A DNA stretch of 37,425 nt from Chitinophagaceae bacterium (GTDB taxonomy: Bacteria > Bacteroidota > Bacteroidia > Chitinophagales > Chitinophagaceae), in NCBI GenBank assembly GCA_003509845.1, contig DOMR01000081.1:1-37425 (forward strand). The letters run 5' to 3'. Made by a program: the position numbers and the translations under genes. Below are positions 1 to 7,248 of this stretch, one piece after another. The first letter of the stretch is position 1. Every line of letters begins with the position of its first letter. The notes under the pieces are model-generated. The model searched no databases. It worked only from the letters and a program-made list of their open reading frames with translations, and was not told the DNA's origin.

Positions 1-192
1 GCTGATCCCCAAGAAGTCGGCCGTCTGCTTGCGGTTCCACAGTTCATCTTCGAATCCTCCACCGATGTTGGTGAGGCGCTCCATTTCACTTCGGACCACT
101 CGAGATATCAAGTCCTCGAGGTCATCAGCTGAAACGGTCACCACTTTTAATTCCAGCTTTGAGGAGGGATCTGGTTGCTTTAAGAAGTTCAT
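1..192 (-). CDS. Helix-turn-helix (excisionase/HTH_17-like) protein, 3' end outside window
   Basis: The minus strand reads from an ATG at 192 through the window edge without a stop, giving 64 residues of a partial protein that begins MNFLKQPDPS. The first 45 residues are a charged, likely helical lead-in. Residues about 52-64 (LWNRKQTADFLGIS) match the start of the small 'RKQ.A..LG.S' helix-turn-helix domain of excisionase-like and MerR-like proteins common in Bacteroidota. It lies 26 bases downstream of the MerR-like gene on the same strand, so the two may be co-transcribed. The target and role are not visible. The call rests on one motif in an incomplete protein; the reading frame itself looks real. 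Confidence 0.6.
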   Translation of the reverse strand, partial: MNFLKQPDPSSKLELKVVTVSADDLEDLISRVVRSEMERLTNIGGGFEDELWNRKQTADFLGIS

Positions 193-218
193 AATGGTTT
201 GGTATGGTTTGGACTCAA

Positions 219-1166
219 TTAATTCGCGCGCTGTTCAAAAACCACGATGATCTTGCCTTCAAGTTGAATCGTGATATTTTTAAAGCCCCACTCGGTAACT
301 ATCTTTTTGACTTCAAAAAGGGCTTCCTCGATGCTCTGGCGATCACGGGGCTCTACAAGAAGGTATCCTCCCATTTCAGGACGAAGCTTCACGCGCACAT
401 CAACTATTCCCTTCTCGCGGATCGCGTCCACAATTTTGACCTCAGTTGGAGTCAAGCGAAAAACACGCTGCCATTCTTTGGTCGCCACGAAGGGATTCAC
501 AAAAAACTCTTCCATGAGTTTATGCAGCGGAACCGATGCATGCGCCTGATCGCTCAGTGAAAGAAACAACTTCATCTGCTCCTCACTGTGGATTTCATCA
601 GGTGCAAGCAGGTGAAACTGCCCGTCAGGGGTATAGGACAGCACCAGTCTTTTGCGCTGGAGCATTAGACCTAAAACAAAAATCGAGAAGTGCGAAAAGT
701 ACTTTTTAAATAAGGCGTTGAATAGCTCACTTTGGACCGTGATTGCATCCTCTATCTTTTTTTCGATCTCACTTGGTAGCGATAACTCGCGGTAGCTTTT
801 CTGCCTCGATGAAAAGATCATTTTCATATCCTCATCACTCATGGTAAACAGCTGGCTGCGCAGTTGCGCGATGCTTTTTATCGGAACATTCACCTTGCGC
901 AGCTCAACCACCAACCGAAGCCATAAGTAATCAAAGAAGCCAAGCCGCGTCCATTCACGGCCTTCGGCTCCTGCGCGATTTTCATATAAACCCTCGTGCT
1001 TCCAATAAGATAGGTCTTGTTTTTTGATACCCGCCTGCTTCAGGGTAAAGCGCGGATCAAATAGGCCATCAATGAATTGAAACAATTCTTCATTCCCATT
1101 TACCGCGGATAGCTTTTCAAGCACCCACTCATGGTCAAAGGCATCGAGGTAACGTGTCGCACTCAT
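219..1166 (-). CDS. MerR-like DNA-binding protein of unknown role
   Basis: This is a 315-residue soluble protein. Residues about 40-105 look like a MerR-type winged helix: a KQAGIKKQDLSYWKHEGL segment, an R.W.RLGFFDYLWLRLV stretch and the 'VPIKSIAQLRSQL' helix. The middle (about 130-230) is helical and hydrophobic in places. The C-terminal third (about 235-315) is mixed alpha/beta with no motif I recognise. No signal peptide or membrane helix is evident. Base composition is more GC-rich than the polysaccharide genes, as in the neighbouring partial gene, so this probably belongs to the resident chromosome. A link to polysaccharide regulation is possible from position only. The 315-codon frame starts at an ATG followed by MSATRYLDAF; no strong ribosome-binding site is seen. 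Confidence 0.75.
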   Translation of the reverse strand: MSATRYLDAFDHEWVLEKLSAVNGNEELFQFIDGLFDPRFTLKQAGIKKQDLSYWKHEGLYENRAGAEGREWTRLGFFDYLWLRLVVELRKVNVPIKSIAQLRSQLFTMSDEDMKMIFSSRQKSYRELSLPSEIEKKIEDAITVQSELFNALFKKYFSHFSIFVLGLMLQRKRLVLSYTPDGQFHLLAPDEIHSEEQMKLFLSLSDQAHASVPLHKLMEEFFVNPFVATKEWQRVFRLTPTEVKIVDAIREKGIVDVRVKLRPEMGGYLLVEPRDRQSIEEALFEVKKIVTEWGFKNITIQLEGKIIVVFEQRAN

Positions 1167-1635
1167 AACGGGACAAAGATATTCAAATTTCCAAAATGTA
1201 CAAATACTCTACTTTTATATTTAAATGACATATAAGTATACTTTTTACCACCACGGAACGCCGCACCCATCAATACCGATATGCACCCAGCACAATCGCG
1301 CCCAATGCCGATATCAAATGCATGGTATTCCCATGTTAGTCAATGTTTTAGAACATATCAATGCATATGGCTTTTAAGTCCAAAGCCAACACATCCAATG
1401 AACAATGCCAAATCATATCAATGAAGCGGATAACAAATCACGAAATCATATACCAGTTGATATGCTCGGCATACCAAGACCCATCCTCGGCATTAACGAT
1501 GAAATCAAATCATCAAACGCCGACATTTCATCTTTCGTCACGATAACTTTTGATCTATTTGAAAATATCATTTATTACATTGTAATACAACTGTTTACAA
1601 AATATTTTCATATCAATTAATCATCTAAACAAACA

Positions 1636-1682
1636 ATGCCTCGGTCATTTCTACCGATGTAGGCAGAGGATGGCCGAGGCAT
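1636..1682 (-). terminator. Long hairpin, possible minus-strand terminator
   Basis: The arms ATGCCTCGGTCAT (1636-1648) and ATGGCCGAGGCAT (1670-1682) are inverted repeats over 13 positions with one G:T-type mismatch. The 21-base loop contains a smaller CTAC/GTAG stem. Read on the minus strand, the hairpin is followed by a T-rich stretch (TGTTTGTTTAG), which fits an intrinsic terminator. There is no clean U-run, so it could instead be a mobile-element end or a recombination site. The inverted repeat is seen directly; its function is inferred. Confidence 0.4.
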
Positions 1683-1885
1683 CTAAGTTTTGAGATGAAA
1701 ATTATTTTAGGACATATAAACCCTCATCAATGATCTACTCCAGATTACATCAGCATTAGCGAGCCACTTTTCAAATTCTCGAACTTTAGATTGAGGCACT
1801 TTGGTATCGGTATCAAACCCAAACGGGGGCAACCCTCAAAACGCATGATTGTTATTTTTAAAAACAAGGATTGACCTAAAGGGGT

Positions 1886-2156
1886 CTTTCGGTTCTAATG
1901 GTGCCACTCATTTCGGTAGATACTGACCCAGGCATTTCTGTAGATACTGACCCACCCCCAGAAACCATCCTCACCGAAGCTACATTTACACCAATCGACA
2001 CCAGCTATGCCCATCCTCACCTTTCACATCAAGCTCGTCGGCACCGAACCTGTCGTCATGGGTATTTCGGTCCTAATGGTGCCACCCATTTCGGAGTAAC
2101 CGTGCCAGTCATTTCGGTTTAAATGGTGCCACGGATTTCGGTTCTAATGGTGCCAC
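1886..2156. repeat. Four ~22-bp repeats resembling IS21-type terminal repeats
   Basis: Four near-identical direct copies of a unit made of (A)TTTCGGT, a short TTC/TCC/TTT-type spacer and AATGGTGCCAC occur at 1886-1907, 2064-2085, 2111-2132 and 2135-2156. Shorter pieces (CATTTCGG, CGTGCCA) lie between them. Multiple short repeats at the tips are typical of IS21-family elements, and 'ATTTCGGT…GGTGCCA' wording is familiar from such ends, but no istA or istB coding sequence remains. I read this as one or more collapsed element ends. The repeats are seen directly; the family name is recognition only. Confidence 0.6.
1909..1954 (+). repeat. 22-bp direct repeat pair
   Basis: A 22-base unit beginning CATTTCGGTAGATACTGACC occurs at 1909-1930 and again at 1933-1954 with one mismatch (G to T at the seventh base). 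The copies are separated by GG and sit directly beside the first ATTTCGGT/GGTGCCAC unit. This suggests a second, diverged type of element-end repeat. Confidence 0.75.
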
Positions 2157-2201
2157 TTAAGGAGAAGGTCGAGGAATAGTTGCTACTTCGCTGCACGAAC
2201 T

Positions 2202-2230
2202 TGTAATACTCCCCGATTTTAAACCAAGGG
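2202..2230 (+). repeat. Left terminal inverted repeat of the IS3 element
   Basis: It begins TGTAATACTCCCCGATTTT and continues AAACCAAGGG. It pairs with the reverse complement of 3432-3461 with one gap and two substitutions around the TTTT/ATTTC stretch. It lies 30 bases beyond the orfB stop codon. Confidence 0.9.
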
Positions 2231-2259
2231 GATATTTGCACTAAGATAAAAATACGTCA

Positions 2260-3100
2260 TCATGATGCCAATGCAAGTGTTCGTGCTTGTTGATCATAAA
2301 GGACGTTCGGTTTGGTTTTGATTCCTTGGTGGAATCGGTTGTTGTAGTAGGTGATGTAGTGTTCGACTTGTTGGTAGAGTTCGGTGCCGGTCTCGGCTGG
2401 ATTCAGGTACAGGTAGTTCTTCTTGATGGTCCTCCAAAAACGCTCAATCCAAGCGTTGTCGGTTGCTCGTCCCTTCCCGTCCATAGAGATCTTAATGTCC
2501 TTCTTCTCAAGAAAAGAGGTCCATGCATGTGAGGTGTACTGCGACCCTTGATCCGAATTTATGATTTCAGGACAGCCGTACCGATCAATAGCTTCCTCCA
2601 GTACACGTACGCACCACGCCGCTTCAAGAGTGTTGCTGATTCCCCAAGCGAGGATCTTTCGGCTGTAGACATCCATGATCGCAGTGAGGTAAAGAAAGCC
2701 TCGACGCATGGGTATGTAGGTGATGTCCGTGCACCAAACCTGGTTGGGTCGAGTGATCTTCAGTCCGCGCAGCAGGTAGGGCTTAATGAATTCTGCCATT
2801 CCCAGCTTAGATAGATTCTTGCGCGGATAGATCGCCTGATAGCCCATGAGTCCAAACAGCCTGCGTATCCGCTTGGGATTGACATGAAAATTATAATCCC
2901 TCAGAAAAGCTACCATACTCAGCACCCCTTCGGTCGGATGATCAATCAAGTGCTTATCCATCAGGCGCATCATCTCCAAATTCTCAGGACGCTCCTCTTT
3001 GGGCGTAGTACAGCTGGCCACGATTGACCGTCAGAAGCTCGCATTGCCGGCGCACCGAAATGGTCCAGGCGGGTTTCACGAAGCGGGCGCGGGCTTTCAT
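2260..3100 (-). pseudogene. IS3-family transposase orfB (DDE integrase core), frame-disrupted
   Basis: The main open part (2260-3021, opening with a GTG) encodes an IS3-type integrase core: first Asp in WCTDITYI, second Asp in INSDQGSQYTS, and the Glu in WIERFWRTIKK, with a GRATDN signature before it. The natural start is the ATG at 3100, which overlaps the orfA stop as ATGA. That frame gives a typical orfB N-terminus ending CELLTVNRGQLYY, then runs into a stop, while the downstream homology continues in the next frame from PKEERPENLEMM. One extra base (or two missing) near 3005-3010 accounts for this. Programmed frameshifting in IS3 elements happens at the orfA/orfB junction, not here, so this is most likely a disabling mutation. 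Confidence 0.85.
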
Positions 3101-3396
3101 TTCCCCAGCTTCGCATAGACTTTTTTTAGGAAATCAATCTCAATCTTTTGACGACCGATCTCTGTGTACAGCTTCTCATTGGCAGCCTCTAAAGTCTTGG
3201 TGTCTTCACTCTTTGCTTTGGTAAACACGAGCGGACCAGCCTCCAAAAACTCAGACTTCCATCGAGAAATCATCACTTGGCTTACTTCGTACTTCTGGCT
3301 GAGCTCAGCCAAGGAGTGCCGCTCCTTCAAGGCCTCCACGACCACTTTGAATTTGAATTCACCACTGAAACGGCGACGGGTTTGTTTTGTGCTCAT
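3097..3396 (-). CDS. IS3-family transposase orfA (helix-turn-helix plus leucine zipper)
   Basis: This 99-residue protein opens MSTKQTRRRFSGEFKFKVV, the usual HTH_Tnp_1 start, with the recognition helix near LAELSQKYEVSQVMISRWK (residues about 29-47). A C-terminal heptad-rich coiled coil follows (about 65-95). It would bind the terminal inverted repeats and, fused with OrfB, form the transposase. The open frame is intact and ends in the ATGA overlap with orfB. With orfB disrupted, this product alone is not expected to transpose the element but could act as a repressor of related copies. Confidence 0.9.
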   Translation of the reverse strand: MSTKQTRRRFSGEFKFKVVVEALKERHSLAELSQKYEVSQVMISRWKSEFLEAGPLVFTKAKSEDTKTLEAANEKLYTEIGRQKIEIDFLKKVYAKLGK

Positions 3397-3431
3397 CGAT
3401 ACAAGGATTTGAGGTTTGAAATTTAACTAAA

Positions 3432-3461
3432 CCCTTGGTTTGAAATTCGGGGAGTATTACA
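3432..3461 (-). repeat. Right terminal inverted repeat of the IS3 element
   Basis: Read on the minus strand it begins TGTAATACTCCCCGAATTTC and continues AAACCAAGGG, matching the left end. Bases 3457-3461 are shared with the last codons of the adjacent phosphoglycosyltransferase gene and provide its TAA stop. Confidence 0.9.
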
Positions 3462-4008
3462 TCCTTATTCTATCCCCAAACCCCTTGCCAAAGATGGTAA
3501 GAAAGATGTACTTAAAGTAGCCCATGGTATTTAACTCCTGAATCATCTTGGCATCGGTTTCTGCCAAGAGTTGGGGTGTGCTCATGTCAATTTTATTGAT
3601 TTGAGCCAATCCAGTTATCCCTGGACGCACTGAATACACGCCGCGCGAATCACGCTCATGAATCAGTTCTTCTTGATTGAACAAATTGGGACGGGGGCCC
3701 ACTAAACTCATATCGCCCACAAAGACATTCCACAGTTGGGGAAGTTCATCCAACTTCGATTTACGCAAGAAACTACCAAAGGGAGTTATTGAACTAGCAC
3801 TGGCTAAATGTGTGGCTACTGATGGCGCATTGACATTCATAGAACGAAACTTCATCAGACGAAATGGCTGCTTACCCTTTCCTACTCGTTCTTGATTAAA
3901 AATGGGAGACCCTGTATCAAAATATCCAATTATCAATAACATGACCAAGATTGGACTCAAAAGAATTAAGCCTAGGAATGAAAATAGAACATCGAAAATA
4001 CGGGTCAC
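3457..4008 (-). CDS. Initiating phosphoglycosyltransferase (small, PglC/WcfS-like), 3' end altered by IS
   Basis: This 183-residue protein belongs to the bacterial sugar transferase family of monotopic phosphoglycosyltransferases, which move a sugar-1-phosphate from UDP-sugar to undecaprenyl phosphate at the inner membrane. It has an N-terminal hydrophobic re-entrant helix (about residues 7-27), KFRSMN, the catalytic segment KLDELPQLWNVFVGDMSLVG, and the PRP / VRPGITGLAQI region. Length fits the minimal PglC class. It is the last gene of the run and overlaps the preceding epimerase by 4 bases, so it probably uses that enzyme's product as its first sugar. The C-terminus GKGFGDRIRM ends inside the IS3 inverted repeat: the last Met-stop is IS sequence. 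Only a few native residues seem lost, so activity is plausible. Confidence 0.9.
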   Translation of the reverse strand: MTRIFDVLFSFLGLILLSPILVMLLIIGYFDTGSPIFNQERVGKGKQPFRLMKFRSMNVNAPSVATHLASASSITPFGSFLRKSKLDELPQLWNVFVGDMSLVGPRPNLFNQEELIHERDSRGVYSVRPGITGLAQINKIDMSTPQLLAETDAKMIQELNTMGYFKYIFLTIFGKGFGDRIRM

Positions 4009-4889
4009 TTATTATTGAATGATTTAAATGTCTTTAATAATCCTTCTCTACTAGATACTGGTAAGGGTTTACCAATTGCTGCTTTAATTTTGGCATTACT
4101 CACCACATAAGATGAGGTCAACTTTTGTAACCGCTCTGTGTTCAGTGGTAAATGGAGTTTGTCTCCTATTGATGCAAAAACCTCAATAAACTTCTTCGAA
4201 ATTTTCCAAAGCTTCGCATTCCTATTCTGTGATTGAGCAATTAATCCAATAAGTTCATTGGTAGAAAGCGGTTCATCGTCTGCAACGTTATAAATGCCTG
4301 ATGGAATATCCTCCCTTTCGATGAGCTCTTTAAAAATGAACATCAAATTATCAATGCTACAGAATGAACGTTTATTTTCAAAAGCACCAAGTAGCCAAGG
4401 AATATTCTTTGAAACAATTTTATATAATAAATTCAAATTTCCTTTGTTGCCTGGGCCATGAATCATGCATGGCCTTAAAACATACACTCGTTTACCCGCA
4501 GGAATTTCCTTAGAAAAAATATATTGTTCGGCCAGTAATTTACTTTTGCCAAAGGCAGTAGAAGGATGGGCTGATATTTTTTCACTCAAAGAACCAATAA
4601 CCTCATCTGCCACAGCTTTTACTGAACTAAGGGTTATGAATATCCTTGCCTTAGAAGCGAGAAAATCATCATAAACCTTTTTAGTGAACTCGTAATTTAC
4701 TTTGTAATATTCATAAGGTGTTACTATGTTATTTAAGTCATGTGCTTTCCCTGCAAGATGTATTACAATTTTAATGTCGTCCGGAATTACTTCATTATCT
4801 CTTGAAAAAATGCGAATTATTTTTTCATGAAAATTCTCTTGAAAATTCGAACCAACAAAGCCTGAAGCACCAGTTATTAATACGCTCAT
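4005..4889 (-). CDS. NAD-dependent epimerase / 4-ketoreductase of the WbpV type
   Basis: This 294-residue extended SDR protein has an N-terminal GASGFVGSN nucleotide-binding turn (residues 7-15), HLAGKAH and a LSSVKA strand. In clusters of this layout such enzymes sit next to the initiating phosphoglycosyltransferase and reduce or epimerise a UDP-4-keto-6-deoxy-HexNAc, giving UDP-QuiNAc or UDP-FucNAc for lipid loading; that assignment is from context. The expected catalytic YxxxK reads FGKSK here (F113, K117), so the usual catalytic Tyr is Phe (codon TTT). Overlaps of 4 bases with both neighbours suggest translational coupling. The fold is certain, the substrate is not, and activity is questionable because of the Phe. 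Confidence 0.75.
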   Translation of the reverse strand: MSVLITGASGFVGSNFQENFHEKIIRIFSRDNEVIPDDIKIVIHLAGKAHDLNNIVTPYEYYKVNYEFTKKVYDDFLASKARIFITLSSVKAVADEVIGSLSEKISAHPSTAFGKSKLLAEQYIFSKEIPAGKRVYVLRPCMIHGPGNKGNLNLLYKIVSKNIPWLLGAFENKRSFCSIDNLMFIFKELIEREDIPSGIYNVADDEPLSTNELIGLIAQSQNRNAKLWKISKKFIEVFASIGDKLHLPLNTERLQKLTSSYVVSNAKIKAAIGKPLPVSSREGLLKTFKSFNNK

Positions 4890-6115
4890 TGATAAAAATA
4901 ATCCGAGTTTATTATGGTCTCAATTTTACTAATCGCTAATTTTCTTGAGTAGTATTTTTTATAAAATACTTGACCGTTTTTACCTAACTGATTTAATTCA
5001 GTGCTATTCATCCTGCTGAGCTCTTCTATGAACTCAGCAAGTTTTTCAAAATTGCCCGCATTAGCTACCAAACCACAATTAGACTCTCTAATTACATCAT
5101 TTGCTTCTCCATCTATCATGGCTACGACAGGCTTACCACAAGACATGTAAGTCTGTAGTTTTGCAGGAACAGTATTAGAGATAGATTCCCCTCCTTTAAG
5201 GGATAATAGCATGACTGAGCTCTTCTCGTATAATGAAGGCATATATTCCACGGAGTGTTGTGGATATATGAATACATTATTAAAATTGGAGGTTTCTTCC
5301 CTTAATTCTAATTCAAAACGACCTGAACCCACAAAAAGGAAATTAACTATACTTGAATTTTTAAAAATCTTTATGCATTTAATAACATTAGAAAGATCTT
5401 GGGCTTCTCCTAAATTACCGGCAAAAACAATATTGAAACCATTTGGTAAATTTGGAAATTCTCTTTTTCTAATATTCTCTTCAAAAATCTTGTCTGCCCA
5501 ATTAGGAAAAAAAACAATCTTCTCGAGGTTAGATATTTTAGAACTTATAGATTCTTTAAACGATTTTGAACTTACCAAAATAAGGTCCGAGGAATCGTAT
5601 AACTTCTTTACCAATTTATCCAACCAATTAATAATTATTCCTTTTTTAATTCTTGTGGTTGCAATTATACTTTCAGGCCACAGGTCCAAAGTCCATGTGA
5701 TCAAACGGGCTTTATTATTTTTTTTAAACCAAATAGCTGGCAGAGAGCTTGTCATTGGCGAGAGTTGTTGTGTTAATATCACATCATATTCTAATTTTCT
5801 TCCAATAGTTAAATAGAAGAAATAGCAACTAAAATAAAAAGAACAATAATTAAATAGTAATCGAATTTTCCCACCTTTTCCTCTTGATACAATTGGTAAT
5901 CGATATATTTTTACACCATTGATTATTTCAAAATTTCTTTTTAAAAAGCCATAACCCTTATAAAAGCTACCTTGTGGATAATTTGGCTTAGCTGTTACAA
6001 CATCTATTGCGTAACCTCTTTGCTGAAGTTCAAAAACAAGATCATTACCCTTAAAATTTTCAGGATAAAAATATTGACTAATGAATAATATTCTCTTATT
6101 TATTTTTTCTTCCAA
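4886..6115 (-). CDS. wbuB: Glycosyltransferase family 4, WbuB-like (probable L-FucNAc transferase)
   Basis: This 409-residue GT-B glycosyltransferase starts KRILFISQYFYPE (donor-independent N-lobe) and has a C-lobe with FAGNLGEAQDL, VGSGRFE, a PSLYEKSSVMLLSL stretch and the NTVPAKLQTYMSCGKPVVA donor-site segment. A hydrophobic region near 85-105 could associate with the membrane. WbuB-type enzymes commonly follow the FnlA/B/C or CapE/F/G genes and transfer N-acetyl-L-fucosamine from UDP-L-FucNAc; this copy begins 16 bases inside the end of capG, so the same role is inferred. Acceptor and linkage cannot be read from sequence. Confidence 0.8.
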   Translation of the reverse strand: MEEKINKRILFISQYFYPENFKGNDLVFELQQRGYAIDVVTAKPNYPQGSFYKGYGFLKRNFEIINGVKIYRLPIVSRGKGGKIRLLFNYCSFYFSCYFFYLTIGRKLEYDVILTQQLSPMTSSLPAIWFKKNNKARLITWTLDLWPESIIATTRIKKGIIINWLDKLVKKLYDSSDLILVSSKSFKESISSKISNLEKIVFFPNWADKIFEENIRKREFPNLPNGFNIVFAGNLGEAQDLSNVIKCIKIFKNSSIVNFLFVGSGRFELELREETSNFNNVFIYPQHSVEYMPSLYEKSSVMLLSLKGGESISNTVPAKLQTYMSCGKPVVAMIDGEANDVIRESNCGLVANAGNFEKLAEFIEELSRMNSTELNQLGKNGQVFYKKYYSRKLAISKIETIINSDYFYQ

Positions 6116-7248
6116 ACTACCCTATTGATATAATCTGTATAACTCAAAATAATTCGAGTCACTTTTTCTGAGACATTTGGCACCGAGTAATCGGTAACTT
6201 GTCGGTAATTTCTATCGGAGTCAACTTTTTGTTGACCGAGTTGAACTAAGCCTCTCATGACGCTTTCAGGTTCTAAACCAACCATCATTACAGATGCTTC
6301 TTCCATCGCTTCCGGTCTTTCGTGTGCCTCACGAATATTCAACGCTCTGAAATTAAGTATGGAAGATTCTTCACTTATTGTACCGCTATCTGAAAGTACC
6401 GCAAAGGCATTCATCTGAAGCGCAATATAATCTGAGAAACCTAAAGGTTTTTGCCATTGTATTAATGGATTCAGATCGATTTTGTTTGTGGCTTGTAAAA
6501 CCTCCAACTTCTTGCGTGTCCGTGGGTGCGTGCTTACGATAATCGGTAAATGAAATTTTTCTGCGATTTGATTAAGTGACTCCAAGAGGTTTGTAAAACT
6601 TGTATCACTACTAATATTTTCCTCACGATGAGCTGAAACCACAAAGAACTTATCTTTTTCAAGTTTAAAATCTGATAATACTGTGCTTCTAAGAATTTGA
6701 TCCATATAATGATTGAGAACTTCAAACATAGGTGAACCAGTTTTTATAATTCTATCTGCAGGTAACCCTTCTCTTAACAGATATTCTCGAGCAATATCAG
6801 AATACGTTAAATTAATATCAGAGATATGATCTACAATTTTACGATTTGTCTCTTCAGGTACACGTTGATCAAAGCATCTGTTACCGGCCTCCATATGGAA
6901 AATTGGGATTTTTCGCTTCTTGGCAGGAATGGCACATAAACAAGAGTTAGTATCGCCTAGTACCAAAAAGGCATCCGGTTGTAACTGCTCCAAAAGTGGA
7001 TCAATATTTACCAAGATTTGACCAATTGTTGCAGTTGCTGTTTCGCCTGCCGCATTTAAAAAGTAGTCTGGTTTTCTGATTCCCAAATCGCAGTAAAAAA
7101 CTTCATTAAGTTCAAAATCATAATTCTGGCCTGTGTGAACAGTGATGTGTTCAATAGCCTCACTTTTATCCAAAGCTGCCATTATTCTTGACAAGCGGAT
7201 GATTTCTGGTCTAGTACCGACCACGGTCATTAATCTAAGTTTTTTCAT
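6100..7248 (-). CDS. capG: UDP-HexNAc 2-epimerase, CapG/FnlC type (last step to UDP-L-FucNAc)
   Basis: This 382-residue non-hydrolysing UDP-GlcNAc 2-epimerase family protein has VVGTRPEIIRLS at the N-terminus, VHTGQNYD, the VLGDTNSC loop, HMEAGNRCFDQRVPEE, SAHREEN and SDSGTISEES near the C-terminal nucleotide site. The RVPEE-TNRKIVDHISD wording is characteristic of the CapG/FnlC/WbjD branch, which converts UDP-2-acetamido-2,6-dideoxy-L-talose to UDP-N-acetyl-L-fucosamine. It abuts capF with no gap and is two genes downstream of capE, which completes the pathway in order. No key motif is missing. Confidence 0.9.
   Translation of the reverse strand: MKKLRLMTVVGTRPEIIRLSRIMAALDKSEAIEHITVHTGQNYDFELNEVFYCDLGIRKPDYFLNAAGETATATIGQILVNIDPLLEQLQPDAFLVLGDTNSCLCAIPAKKRKIPIFHMEAGNRCFDQRVPEETNRKIVDHISDINLTYSDIAREYLLREGLPADRIIKTGSPMFEVLNHYMDQILRSTVLSDFKLEKDKFFVVSAHREENISSDTSFTNLLESLNQIAEKFHLPIIVSTHPRTRKKLEVLQATNKIDLNPLIQWQKPLGFSDYIALQMNAFAVLSDSGTISEESSILNFRALNIREAHERPEAMEEASVMMVGLEPESVMRGLVQLGQQKVDSDRNYRQVTDYSVPNVSEKVTRIILSYTDYINRVVWKKK

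Larger units (their letters stand above)
1167..2201. other. Gene-poor region between the MerR-like gene and the IS3 element
   Basis: No convincing gene is present. The first part (about 1260-1500) is rich in short, imperfect ATATCAATG/GATATGC-type words. A long hairpin lies at 1636-1682. At about 1707-1839 the minus strand encodes a 42-residue open stretch ending in a stop (…KVREFEKWLANADV…), which could be the tail of a lost gene but is unrecognised. 1886-2156 holds repeated elements described separately. Between them, at about 2009-2066 on the plus strand, is a short open stretch beginning MPILTFHIKLVGTEP, which faintly resembles the start of pRiA4b ORF-3-type proteins; this is too short to call. 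The region looks like a graveyard of mobile-element pieces. Confidence 0.6.
2202..3461 (-). mobile_element. IS3-family insertion sequence, complete ends, probably inactive
   Basis: The 1260-bp element is bounded by inverted repeats that begin TGTAATACTCCCCGA at both tips (2202 inward and 3461 inward) and continue with AAACCAAGGG after a one-base length difference. It carries overlapping orfA and orfB on the minus strand in the classic IS3 layout, with an ATGA overlap at 3097-3100. orfB has a frame disruption near 3005-3010. The three bases outside the left end (ACT) and the right end (TCC) do not match, so no target duplication is visible. It is more GC-rich than the polysaccharide genes. The right tip overlaps the last codons of the adjacent sugar transferase gene. 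Confidence 0.9.

Noticed and set aside
1707..1839. Possible 42-residue C-terminal gene remnant on the minus strand
   Set aside because: The residues look protein-like (KVREFEKWLANADV), but it has no start, no recognised family and is too short to support a call.
1898..2122. 74-codon plus-strand open frame
   Set aside because: It reads straight through the ATTTCGGT/GGTGCCAC repeats, and its protein only mirrors the repeated DNA.
1886..2156. CRISPR array
   Set aside because: Spacing between units is irregular (2 to over 150 bases), units are partly fragmented, and no cas genes are present.
2996..3021. Programmed frameshift within IS3 orfB
   Set aside because: IS3 frameshifting normally occurs as a -1 shift at the orfA/orfB junction; this one is +1 and about 30 codons inside orfB, so mutation is the simpler reading.
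5211..5816. 201-codon plus-strand open frame
   Set aside because: It lies entirely antisense to the WbuB-like gene, whose protein motifs are clear; the translation has no recognisable features.
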